Below, piece by piece: positions 17,608 through 24,447 of a stretch of 64,000 bases of DNA (positions are counted from its first letter, which is position 1; every line of letters starts with the position of its first letter). Both the position numbers and the translations under genes were made by a program. Origin of the DNA: Streptomyces sp. D2-8 (lineage in GTDB: Bacteria; Actinomycetota; Actinomycetes; Streptomycetales; Streptomycetaceae); contig NZ_JAAHBP010000007.1 in assembly GCF_023184515.1 (NCBI RefSeq), positions 186,001 to 250,000 of the forward strand. Reading direction: 5' to 3'. The notes under the pieces were generated by a model. The model was not told where the DNA came from. It saw only the letters and a program-made list of their open reading frames with translations, and did no database searches.

Positions 17608-17619
17608 TACTGGCCAGTA
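17608..17619. promoter_or_regulatory. Palindrome between ohrR and ohr (candidate OhrR site)
   Basis: TACTGGCCAGTA is a perfect 12-bp palindrome in the 102-bp ohrR-ohr gap. Just upstream, GTAAC/GTTAC half-sites repeat (GGTTACC at 17567, GGTAAC at 17591, GTTAC at 17606). Such a cluster fits binding by the adjacent MarR-type repressor; no experiment is implied. Confidence 0.4.
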
Positions 17620-17667
17620 CCTTGTGCACGATGTGTTTGTGCGCACCTGGTTCCGGGGGAGGACAGC

Positions 17668-18114
17668 ATGACTGACGGCCCCGCCGTCGACAGCCGCCCG
17701 ACGAAGATCATGTACGTGGCGGAGGCCACCGCCCACGGCGGTCGCGAGGGCTACGTCACCAGCCAGGACGGTCAGCTCGACCTCAAGGTCGCGATGCCCC
17801 AGCCGCTCGGCGGCGACGGCGACGGCACCAACCCGGAACAGCTCTTCGCGGCCGGCTACAGCTCCTGCTTCCACAACGCCCTGATCCTCGTCGGCAACCG
17901 CGAGGGCTACGACCTGACCGGCTCCACGGTCTCCGCGAAGGTCGGCATCGGCCCCAACCGGCAGCGCGGCTACGGCCTCGCGGTCGCCCTCAGCGTCTCC
18001 CTGCCGGTCGTCGACGCGGATCTCGCGACCAGGCTGGTGGACGCGGCCCACGAGGTCTGCCCGTACTCGAACGCGACCCGCGGGAACATCGACGTGACCA
18101 TCCTGCTTGGCTAG
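17668..18114 (+). CDS. ohr: Organic hydroperoxide resistance protein Ohr
   Basis: Thiol peroxidase that reduces organic hydroperoxides to alcohols with lipoylated proteins as partner. 148 aa, ATG 17668 with GGGGGAGGA ahead. The two catalytic cysteines sit in the family motifs NPEQLFAAGYSSCFHNAL (about residue 68) and AHEVCPYSNATRGNIDV (about residue 132). Substrate-shaping GGREGYV near the N-terminus is typical. Placed directly after ohrR, which should control it. Confidence 0.95.
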   Translation: MTDGPAVDSRPTKIMYVAEATAHGGREGYVTSQDGQLDLKVAMPQPLGGDGDGTNPEQLFAAGYSSCFHNALILVGNREGYDLTGSTVSAKVGIGPNRQRGYGLAVALSVSLPVVDADLATRLVDAAHEVCPYSNATRGNIDVTILLG

Positions 18115-18148
18115 GGGGCAGCACAGCGGCGAGACGAGGAGTACGGGC

Positions 18149-19312
18149 GTGGACGTGCACGGCACAGTGGCCGAGGGCTTCGAGCCGGTGAGGGACGCGT
18201 TCGAGCGGAACTTCGACTCGCTCGGGGACCGGGGCGCGGCGGTCGCCGTCTACCGGGACGGGCAGAAGGTCGTCGACCTGTGGGGCGGCACCAAGGACGT
18301 CGACGGCACGGCTCCCTGGGAGCGCGGCACCGCCCAGGTCGTGCGCTCGGCGACGAAGGGGGTCGCCGCCGCCGTCCTCCTGCTCCTGCACCAGCGCGGG
18401 CAGCTGGACCTGGACGCGCCGGTGGGGCACTACTGGCCGGAGTTCAAGGCGCAGGGCAAGGAGGGGGTCCTGGTCCGGCACGTGCTGAACCACCGGGCCG
18501 GGCTGCCGGTCCTCGACCGGCCGCTCACCCCGGAAGAGGCCCTCGACCCGTCGAAGGGCCCCGCGGCCCTCGCCGCTCAGGCCCCGGCCTGGGAGCCCGG
18601 CACCGACCACGGCTACCACGCGCTCACCTACGGCTGGCTGCTCGACGAACTGGTGCGGCGCGTCACCGGGCAGGGCACCGGGGAGTGGCTCGCGTCGCAG
18701 GTCACCGGCCCGCTGGGGCTGGACCTCTGGCTCGGTCTGCCGGAATCGGAGGCCGGCCGGGTCGGGCGCGTGGGCCGCGTCGAGGGGGCCGAGCCGACCG
18801 GGGGTCTGCGGGCCCGCCCGAAGCGCTCGGTCACCGAGGCCTACGAGGACCCGGCCTCCCTCACGCGCCGGGCGTTCGCCGCGATCTCCCCGTTCCCGGA
18901 CCAGAACGACCCCGCCTACCACGCGACCGCCCTGCCCGCGACGAACGCCATAGCGACGGCGGACGGGCTGGCCCGCTTCTACGCGACCCTGATCGGCGAC
19001 ACGGCCGGCGCCGCGCGGCTCTTCACCCCTGAGACGGTGGACATGGCCCGGGCCGAGGAGTCGGCGGGCCCCGACCGGGTTCTGGTGGTCGGCACCCGCT
19101 TCGGCCTCGGCTACATGCTGCACGGCAGCGCCTCGCCGCTCCTCACCCCCGGTTCCTTCGGCCACCCGGGCCGCGGCGGCGCCCTCGGCTTCGCCGACCC
19201 GGAGAGGGGCATCGCCTTCGGCTACGTCACCAACGGCTTCCGCAAGACGGTGACGGCGGACCCGCGGGCGCAGGCGCTGGTGCGGGCGGTGCGGGGCGTG
19301 CTGAACCTCTAG
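18149..19312 (+). CDS. Beta-lactamase-related serine hydrolase (class C / EstB type)
   Basis: 387 aa cytoplasmic serine hydrolase of the beta-lactamase/transpeptidase fold; such proteins are mostly esterases. Catalytic SxxK is RSATKGVAAAV near residue 73, the Tyr motif is HGYHALTYGWL, and the C-terminal HPGRGGALGFADPERGIAFGYVTN holds the third motif. No signal peptide. GTG 18149 has GAGGAG 8 bp ahead. The stop overlaps the stop of the convergent DUF1876 gene (CTAG at 19309-19312). Substrate unknown. Confidence 0.9.
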   Translation: MDVHGTVAEGFEPVRDAFERNFDSLGDRGAAVAVYRDGQKVVDLWGGTKDVDGTAPWERGTAQVVRSATKGVAAAVLLLLHQRGQLDLDAPVGHYWPEFKAQGKEGVLVRHVLNHRAGLPVLDRPLTPEEALDPSKGPAALAAQAPAWEPGTDHGYHALTYGWLLDELVRRVTGQGTGEWLASQVTGPLGLDLWLGLPESEAGRVGRVGRVEGAEPTGGLRARPKRSVTEAYEDPASLTRRAFAAISPFPDQNDPAYHATALPATNAIATADGLARFYATLIGDTAGAARLFTPETVDMARAEESAGPDRVLVVGTRFGLGYMLHGSASPLLTPGSFGHPGRGGALGFADPERGIAFGYVTNGFRKTVTADPRAQALVRAVRGVLNL

Positions 19313-19584
19313 ACGTGGATGGGGTGCGAAGTCCGGCCGGACGCCTGGTCGATCTCCTCGTGGGCTTTGGTCAGCAACGCCATGGCGAGTTCGTTGAGCG
19401 CCCGGGCCCCGGCGATCTCCTCCCCGACCCTCGGCTGATTGGCGTCGGTCCGGTGCCGGCTCGCGTGCCCGTGCGCCCGTACCTCGCTGCCATCGGGCAA
19501 GCGGACCAACGCGGCCGCGCGCGTGTGCTGGTCGTCCTCCGTGAACTCCATCTCGACGTGCCACCCCACTGTGGTGTGCATCAT
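19309..19584 (-). CDS. DUF1876 domain protein
   Basis: 91 aa soluble protein of the DUF1876 family, common in actinobacteria and of unknown biochemical role. Visible features: HTTVGWHVEMEFTEDDQHTRAAALVRLPDGSEVRAHGHASRH, then a helical C-terminal half ending in KAHEEIDQ. The ATG at 19582-19584 is favoured by a strong GGAGGTGA 5 bp ahead. It stands alone between the serine hydrolase and the broken EamA gene. Confidence 0.85.
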   Translation of the reverse strand: MMHTTVGWHVEMEFTEDDQHTRAAALVRLPDGSEVRAHGHASRHRTDANQPRVGEEIAGARALNELAMALLTKAHEEIDQASGRTSHPIHV

Positions 19585-19655
19585 GACGATCACCTCCGGA
19601 ACGCTTAGTTCCAGGGTGCTCCTCGCACGGGCCGGACGCACCCGCCTGGCGGGCC

Positions 19656-19776
19656 CCTATCCGGCGTGCAGCATCAGCCCGATCCCGACGACCAGCAGCC
19701 CGGCCGCCGCGATCCTCGGCGCCCCGAAGCGTTCCTTGAAGAACACGGCGCCGATCGCCGCGCCGACGATGATCGA
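19656..19776 (-). pseudogene. C-terminal fragment of an EamA/DMT transporter (split by integrated element)
   Basis: Reading towards lower coordinates, the sequence encodes SIIVGAAIGAVFFKERFGAPRI and ends VGIGLMLHAG with TAG at 19656-19658. This is the last membrane helix pair of an EamA-type exporter. Upstream of SIIVG the frame enters the integrated element. The matching N-terminal part lies at 23347-23592 on the same strand. Intact homologues have roughly 280 residues; the middle part of about 160-170 residues is in neither fragment. Confidence 0.8.
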
Positions 19777-19805
19777 TGTCATACCCGGCTCATACAGTGA
19801 TTGGC

Positions 19806-21254
19806 ATGACCCGACCCAAGTTAGGAAGGGCCGCCGTCACACCGGGCGAGCCCGCAGCGATCTACTGCCGCATCTCCCACACCAGGGACGAGGACCAGAC
19901 CGGCGTAGACCGGCAGGAACGCATCTGCCGGGACATCGCCGAACGCCTCCGACTCCGCGTCGACCCCACACACATCTACGTCGACAACAACCGCTCGGCC
20001 TGGCAGCGCGACCGCAAGCGCCCCGGTTGGGAAGCGATGTTGAGGGCGATGGGGGCCGGGGAAATCCGGCACGTCATCGTCTACCACCCCGACCGCCTCA
20101 TGCGGCAGCCCAAGGACCTCGAAGAGCTGCTCTCCATCGCCGACGACAAGCGCATCCTTCTGCATGGCGAGGCGAACCGGCGCGACCTGTCGGACCCCGA
20201 CGACCGGTTCATCCTCCGCATCGAGGTGGCCCACGCGTGCCGCTCGTCAGACGACACGTCGCGACGCCTGAAGGACGCCTTGAAGGACAAGGCCCGCGAG
20301 GGCCGGCCGCACGTGGGCAACCGTCCGTACGGATACACCAGCGACGGCCGCGCGATCGTCGAGGAGGAGGCGGAGATCGTCCGCGAGGTGTACCGCCGCT
20401 ATCTGGACGGAGAGTCGCCGCACGCCATAGCCCAAGATCTCGTCGCCCGGGACATCCCCACGTCGAAGGGCAAAGCGTGGAACCCCGAGAACGTTCGGCA
20501 TCTGCTGTCGTCCCACTTCGTGGCCGGGCTGCGGTTCCACCTGGGCGAGGAAGTGGCCGTCGGGACATGGCCCGCCATCATCGACCGCGGGCAGTGGGAC
20601 GAGGTCCAGCGGCTCCGGGAGTACCGCACCCAGCAGCACCAGGATACGAAGAAGCGCCCCATTCGGAACTACCTCCTGCGCGGAGTCGCCACCTGCACGT
20701 GTGGCGCCCGCATGGGTGGCACGAACAGCGGCCGGTACGCCTACTACCGGTGCACCCGCTCCGACAACACCGACCAGCAGAAGTGCAACCGCTCCATCTC
20801 GGCCGGGCCGCTTGAGGAGTTCGTACGGGACGTGGCGATCAAGGTACTGACGAAGCTGGACACCTCCGGCTACGAGCCCGCCACGACCACACGCCCCGGG
20901 GCCGACGTCATCGCGGACGAGAAGGACCGCGCGAAGCTGCGAGAGCTGAAAGAGCTGTGGCTCAACGACGACGACTTCTCGACCGCCGACTTCCAGGCGA
21001 TGCGTGCGCCGATCGTCAAGCGGATGAAGGAACGGCAGCGCAAGACCGTGAAGCGCCCCGTCGCCGTCCTGGAGGGCATCGCCGGCCCGGAGGCTGAGGC
21101 CAACTGGGAGAGCCTGGAGAAGGCGGAGGACTACGCGCGGATGAACGCGATCTACCGCTTCTTGTTCGCGGCCGTGTTCGTCCGTCCCTCGACGAGGAAG
21201 GGCAGGGGGTTCGACACGGACCGGGTGGACATCAAGCCGAACCCATTGGACTAG
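19806..21254 (+). CDS. Large serine recombinase (phage-type integrase)
   Basis: Site-specific integrase, 482 aa. N-terminal resolvase domain with the catalytic Ser24 in AIYCRISHTRDEDQTGVDRQ and active-site arginines in HPDRLMRQPKDLEEL and HACRSSDDTSRR. Then the recombinase domain (GRPHVGNRPYGY through DIPTSKGKAWNPENVRHLLSSHFVAG), a zinc ribbon (TCTCGARM...YRCTRS...QKCNRS, about residues 298-330) and a coiled-coil C-terminal region. ATG 19806 lies right next to the left junction, where such enzymes usually sit beside attP. All domains are complete, so the protein could be active. Confidence 0.95.
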   Translation: MTRPKLGRAAVTPGEPAAIYCRISHTRDEDQTGVDRQERICRDIAERLRLRVDPTHIYVDNNRSAWQRDRKRPGWEAMLRAMGAGEIRHVIVYHPDRLMRQPKDLEELLSIADDKRILLHGEANRRDLSDPDDRFILRIEVAHACRSSDDTSRRLKDALKDKAREGRPHVGNRPYGYTSDGRAIVEEEAEIVREVYRRYLDGESPHAIAQDLVARDIPTSKGKAWNPENVRHLLSSHFVAGLRFHLGEEVAVGTWPAIIDRGQWDEVQRLREYRTQQHQDTKKRPIRNYLLRGVATCTCGARMGGTNSGRYAYYRCTRSDNTDQQKCNRSISAGPLEEFVRDVAIKVLTKLDTSGYEPATTTRPGADVIADEKDRAKLRELKELWLNDDDFSTADFQAMRAPIVKRMKERQRKTVKRPVAVLEGIAGPEAEANWESLEKAEDYARMNAIYRFLFAAVFVRPSTRKGRGFDTDRVDIKPNPLD

Positions 21255-21270
21255 GCCACGTTGCGCACCA

Positions 21271-22527
21271 TCACTCGGCTTTGACGATACGTTCCCCAGT
21301 TGCCGCATCGATGGCGATGTCCTTTTTGCCACTGCCTACCAGCCAGACCGGCCGCCACTCACCGTTGATCTTCTGGGCGAGGAGCAGCGCGGATTCAGTC
21401 GGCAGATCGGTGGCACCCTTTGCGACGGCCCTGGCCTTCGCTTCATCCACTGTGACCGGCGGTAGGTCGGGGTCTGCAATGGTTCTGGCGGTGAACCCGA
21501 TGACTCGGCCTGTTGTGGTGACGGTGAGGTCGAGGCGCATCGGCAGCAACACGTCCTCGGAGTAGCGCCGGTACGACACCACATAAGCCTTTGTCGCACC
21601 GCCTCCTATCGGACGGATCTGCTGCTTGCTGCCGGCGACGTTCTTCGGAATCCACTTGCGGGCATACGTATCGGCGGCTGCTGCCACTTCATTCTGGGAA
21701 AGGCTGCCCTCGTCACCGCGTGTGTTGGAAGACCAAGCGCGCTCCAGGTCCTTCTCAGGCCACCAGCCTGAGAGGCTGCCCCTGTTCGTGTTGACAGTGG
21801 CCCTCAAACGCTTGCCCTGCTTCTCGCTACTGCTCTCCAGAATGCGTACATCGCTTCCGTAGATACCCTTGGCTGTCGCGGTGATCCAGTCATCGGCCGC
21901 GATGGCGGACTGCGTGAAGTCTTCCCGTTGATCGTCCATTGTGGCGACGTCCACCGAGTCGATCCGGAAGTGGATGAGGCCCGCCACGGCCGCAGCACTC
22001 AGTGCGGCGATTCCCATGCCCCAGAACAGATCACGGACGGGGTTCCGCGGCGCTTGCCGCCGCTGGTACAGCCACACGGCGCCAGCAAGTGCCCCCAGGA
22101 CAGCACCGGTGGCATTGGCCGCAATGTCCGTCATCGTGCACGCGCGGCCGGTGCCGGCAACGGACTGGATAAGTTCGACGGAGCCACTGAGAAGCCCGAA
22201 CGCTGCAGCGACGGTCACTGGCCGTCTGAAGAGGAGGGCGGCGAGAAATGCGCCAGGCGCGAAGAGGGCGATGTTCAGCAGCGAACTCGACGACGTGAAG
22301 GCGCGGCCGGATAGCGACGTGTCACATTGCCCCACCTCCAGACCGGCATTCCCCGGCAGCAAGGTGACCGCGACGATGCCCGCAAGGCTGACGGCAAGAG
22401 CCGTCCTCAAAGGCCACGGCTTTTCCCTGGCCTTGGCCACAAAGGCAGTGGGCACCGCGAGCAGGGCGGCAAGAATCAGGAAGGAGACGAGTAGGCGGGG
22501 TACGGCGGAGACGGACGCTTCGATCAC
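21271..22527 (-). CDS. VanZ-like membrane protein with C-terminal PepSY-like region
   Basis: 418 aa. Residues 1-170 form a VanZ-type fold: helices RLLVSFLILAALLAVPTAFVA and LRTALAVSLAGIVAVTLLPG, then LLNIALFAPGAFLAALLFRR, the family motif GSVELIQSV and TDIAANATGAVLGALAG. A further helix (about 180-205) leads to an extracytoplasmic domain ending in a PepSY-like unit (VTVDEAKARAVAKGAT...WRPVWLVGSGKKDIAIDAATGERI). VanZ relatives can give low-level glycopeptide resistance; the role here is unknown. GTG at 22525-22527. Lies 66 bp after the secreted-protein gene on the same strand and is probably cotranscribed. Lower GC than the chromosome around it. Confidence 0.8.
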   Translation of the reverse strand: MIEASVSAVPRLLVSFLILAALLAVPTAFVAKAREKPWPLRTALAVSLAGIVAVTLLPGNAGLEVGQCDTSLSGRAFTSSSSLLNIALFAPGAFLAALLFRRPVTVAAAFGLLSGSVELIQSVAGTGRACTMTDIAANATGAVLGALAGAVWLYQRRQAPRNPVRDLFWGMGIAALSAAAVAGLIHFRIDSVDVATMDDQREDFTQSAIAADDWITATAKGIYGSDVRILESSSEKQGKRLRATVNTNRGSLSGWWPEKDLERAWSSNTRGDEGSLSQNEVAAAADTYARKWIPKNVAGSKQQIRPIGGGATKAYVVSYRRYSEDVLLPMRLDLTVTTTGRVIGFTARTIADPDLPPVTVDEAKARAVAKGATDLPTESALLLAQKINGEWRPVWLVGSGKKDIAIDAATGERIVKAE

Positions 22528-22593
22528 GGGACGACCTTCGAGAGACGAAGCCGGGGGCGCGGGTCAGGCACCCCCAGCTGTCGGAGAGCGCGA

Positions 22594-22983
22594 CTAGCAG
22601 ACGTTGACCGGCGGCGTGTAGTAGTCGCCAGTCGAGGCCTTCATGTAGCCGACGATCGTGCAGTCAGGAACAGCCGACTTCTTCTGGCCTCCCCAACTGC
22701 GCGACACGGTCTGCCCCTTGGAGATCGTCCTCCACTTGTCCAGGGACAGCTCCTTGGACGTGTTCATGCCAAGTCTGATGTCAACCTTGGCGCCACTTGT
22801 CTTCTTGTACGACGTGGAGGAGTAGTACAGGCTGCAGTTTCCGGTCACTCGACAGCCGTCGTCCTCGCTAATGGTGAGCGTCCCGTTCGACAGCGACGTG
22901 CTCGCGGATTCTGCGAAGGCACTCGAGCCCGAGAACACCAGCACACCAGTCGCGGCAGCGACAGCCAACTTCTTCCCCAGCAC
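22594..22983 (-). CDS. Small secreted protein with four cysteines, function unknown
   Basis: 129 aa precursor. Signal peptide MLGKKLAVAAATGVLVFSG with likely cleavage after SAFA, leaving about 105 residues. The mature part is Ser/Thr/Lys-rich and has four cysteines (DDGCRVTGNCSLYY, VPDCTIVGY and the final residue C), enough for two disulfides. I recognise no family. GTG at 22981-22983 with GAGGGGAA ahead; a good promoter lies 72 bp upstream. It heads a two-gene unit with the VanZ-like gene inside the integrated element. A secreted effector with a membrane partner is one possibility, but nothing here proves it. Confidence 0.75.
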   Translation of the reverse strand: MLGKKLAVAAATGVLVFSGSSAFAESASTSLSNGTLTISEDDGCRVTGNCSLYYSSTSYKKTSGAKVDIRLGMNTSKELSLDKWRTISKGQTVSRSWGGQKKSAVPDCTIVGYMKASTGDYYTPPVNVC

Positions 22984-23054
22984 AGCAATTCCCCTCTTGT
23001 TTTGGTCAGCGCGATCTTTGCTGAACTGACAAGATCAGCAACGAAAGCGCGCTT

Positions 23055-23084
23055 AGTATGTGATCTTTGACCGGGAACTGTCAA
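23055..23084 (-). promoter_or_regulatory. Promoter of the secreted four-cysteine protein
   Basis: On the minus strand a perfect -35 box TTGACA (23079-23084) is followed after 18 bp by CATACT (23055-23060). Transcription would start near 23048, giving a leader of about 65 nt. This is the strongest vegetative-type promoter I saw in the window. Confidence 0.6.
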
Positions 23085-23172
23085 ACGTAAAGCCAGGATT
23101 GTGCCTGGTGAGTGGCTTGAAACAGTTCGTTGACGTGGTCTCGATCTTGCGCGTGCAGCGTCGTGAGGAGCC

Positions 23173-23295
23173 CTAGCGGGCAGGGCCGAAGAGCCGTGCA
23201 AGTCGCGCAGCGCTCTTCGGGCCCACGCGGGTCGGAAACTTGGCCGCCTGGCGCTCGACGGCCCGAACCCATTTCTCGTCGCGGCGTCTCGTCAC
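23173..23295 (-). CDS. Tiny ORF, possible remnant or small element protein
   Basis: 40 codons from GTG at 23293-23295 to TAG at 23173-23175, encoding a basic helical peptide (RRDEKWVRAVERQAAKF, then GPKSAARLARLFGPAR). Composition and third-position GC look coding. Its GTG overlaps the stop of a 14-codon ORF (MNREIAREEREASQ) by GTGA, whose ATG in turn overlaps an upstream stop by ATGA. Such chains are typical of actinobacterial integrative elements. The peptide may be the last part of a truncated protein. Function unknown. Confidence 0.4.
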   Translation of the reverse strand: MTRRRDEKWVRAVERQAAKFPTRVGPKSAARLARLFGPAR

Positions 23296-23346
23296 TGGGA
23301 CGCCTCACGCTCTTCACGAGCGATCTCGCGGTTCATGGCGACGTCT

Positions 23347-23592
23347 TCAGCGACTCCAGCTCATCAGCAGGGCGTAGTAGGCGATGTGGACGGCGGCGGA
23401 GGAGAGCAGGTACGGCCAGGCCGCGGCCGCCGGGAACGCCACGAAGGGTGCGAGGGCCAGCCCGACCAGGACGCCGCCGCCCGAGATCAGCGCGAACCCG
23501 GCCAGCTTGTCGGTGATCTTGTGGGCGATGGCGTTCCAGCTGGCGTGGGTGACGGCGGCGAGCAGGACGGCAGCGGTGACCAGAGGGGTCAC
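23347..23592 (-). pseudogene. N-terminal fragment of the split EamA/DMT transporter
   Basis: 81 codons from GTG at 23590-23592: THASWNAIAHKITDKLAGFAL, three membrane helices, then HIAYYALLM, after which the frame leaves the family (SWSR, stop). The start overlaps the stop of the YbaK gene by 4 bp (GTGA), so translation is still coupled. The C-terminal end of the same gene is at 19656-19776. The product cannot be a working transporter. Confidence 0.8.
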
Positions 23593-24104
23593 GGGGTGGG
23601 CTCGCGCACGTCCACCAGGGTGCCGTCGGCGTGGGTGACGAGGTCTTCGGGGGCCATGGGGAACACGGTGTACGGCGTCCCTGCCGCGGCCCAGACGACG
23701 TCGTGCTCCAGCAGGGACCGGTCGGCGAGCACCCGGGTTTTGGTCCGGTGCCCGAAGGGCGGCACGCCGCCGATGGCGTACCCGGTGGTCTCCCGCACGA
23801 CGTCGACCTTGGCCCGGGTGACCTTGTCGGCGCCGAGCTCCTTGCGGACGAGCTCCAGGTCGACGCGGGAGGCCCCGTCCATGAGCACGAGCACCGGAAC
23901 CCCGTCCGCCGCGAAGATCAGTGACTTGCAGATCTGGCTCAGCTCGCACCCGACGGCGGCAGCGGCCTCGGCGGCGGTGCGGGTGGCATCGGGAAAGCGG
24001 CGGACCTGGCTCACGAGGTCCCCGAGCCCGAGGTCGCGCAGGGCCTCGGCGAAACGGGGATGTGCTCCGGAGTTCTCGGCGTCAGTGGCGGCTGTCGTCG
24101 TCAT
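23589..24104 (-). CDS. YbaK/ProX-type aminoacyl-tRNA deacylase domain protein
   Basis: 171 aa stand-alone editing domain that hydrolyses mischarged tRNAs (family knowledge). Visible motifs: EAAAAVGCELSQICKSLIFAADG, the loop with the conserved Lys, TGYAIGGVPPFGH and the C-terminal GTPYTVFPMAPEDL. ATG at 24102-24104; the longer open frame upstream has no coding character. First gene of a two-gene unit with the now broken EamA transporter. Confidence 0.93.
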   Translation of the reverse strand: MTTTAATDAENSGAHPRFAEALRDLGLGDLVSQVRRFPDATRTAAEAAAAVGCELSQICKSLIFAADGVPVLVLMDGASRVDLELVRKELGADKVTRAKVDVVRETTGYAIGGVPPFGHRTKTRVLADRSLLEHDVVWAAAGTPYTVFPMAPEDLVTHADGTLVDVREPTP

Positions 24105-24171
24105 GCCCTGCACGCTAGCGGTACGTGTACGAGGCACGCGAGGCCGTATCGGCGCGGTGCCCTGGTCCGGT

Positions 24172-24357
24172 TCAGCCGGTGGCGTCCTCCGGCCGGACGT
24201 CCGCGAACTCCCACCAGGCGAGCGGCAGCCAGTCGCCGTCGACGAAGCCGTCGACGGATCCGCCGTTGCCCTGGATGGCCACGCGGGTCCCGACGGGGTA
24301 GGTGGTGCCGGACAGTCCGGAGACCGCCACGAGAAGAGTGCCGATACGACGTGACAA
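24172..24357 (-). CDS. Small protein of unknown function
   Basis: 61 aa from a TTG at 24355-24357 with AAAGGA 9 bp ahead. Sequence SRRIGTLLVAVSGLSGTTYPVGTRVAIQG looks like a small beta-barrel (SH3-like) domain, and the tail DWLPLAWWEFADVRPEDATG is acidic. A start 30 bp earlier (TTG, 24385-24387) is also possible. No family recognised. It is divergent to the dehydrogenase gene. Confidence 0.55.
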   Translation of the reverse strand: MSRRIGTLLVAVSGLSGTTYPVGTRVAIQGNGGSVDGFVDGDWLPLAWWEFADVRPEDATG

Positions 24358-24447
24358 AGTCCTATTTCCTTTCTTGTCTGCGTGCAAATCCTCTCATCAT
24401 GGACCAGCCTGGTATATGAGCCACGGCACAGACGGAGGTGCTTGACG

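Larger units (their letters stand above)
22984..23346. other. Intergenic stretch at the right end of the integrated element
   Basis: Holds the promoter of the secreted protein (23055-23084), a small hairpin (CCAGG-CACAAT-CCTGG on the minus strand, around 23093-23108) and two or three tiny overlapping minus-strand ORFs. The motif GATCTTTG occurs twice (near 23018 and 23062). No larger gene is supported. Confidence 0.5.
19777..23361 (+). mobile_element. 3.6-kb integrated element with serine integrase
   Basis: About 3585 bp between the two halves of an EamA transporter gene. Contents: serine integrase starting about 30 bp from the left junction, a VanZ-like/PepSY membrane protein, a secreted four-cysteine protein, and small coupled ORFs at the right end. 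The 21.3-23.1 kb part has visibly lower GC than its surroundings. Edges are set by where EamA similarity ends (about 19776 and 23362). No replication, transfer or excisionase gene is visible. The two junctions share only GCTCAT (19788-19793, 23359-23364), so a proper attL/attR pair is not established. Confidence 0.75.

Noticed and set aside
19788-19793. GCTCAT as att core shared with 23359-23364
   Set aside because: Six bases are expected by chance, and joining the flanks there does not rebuild the transporter frame.
23130-23516. 128-codon plus-strand frame across the right element border
   Set aside because: Crosses the EamA fragment antisense; composition is Arg/Ser-rich noise and the minus-strand frames fit better.
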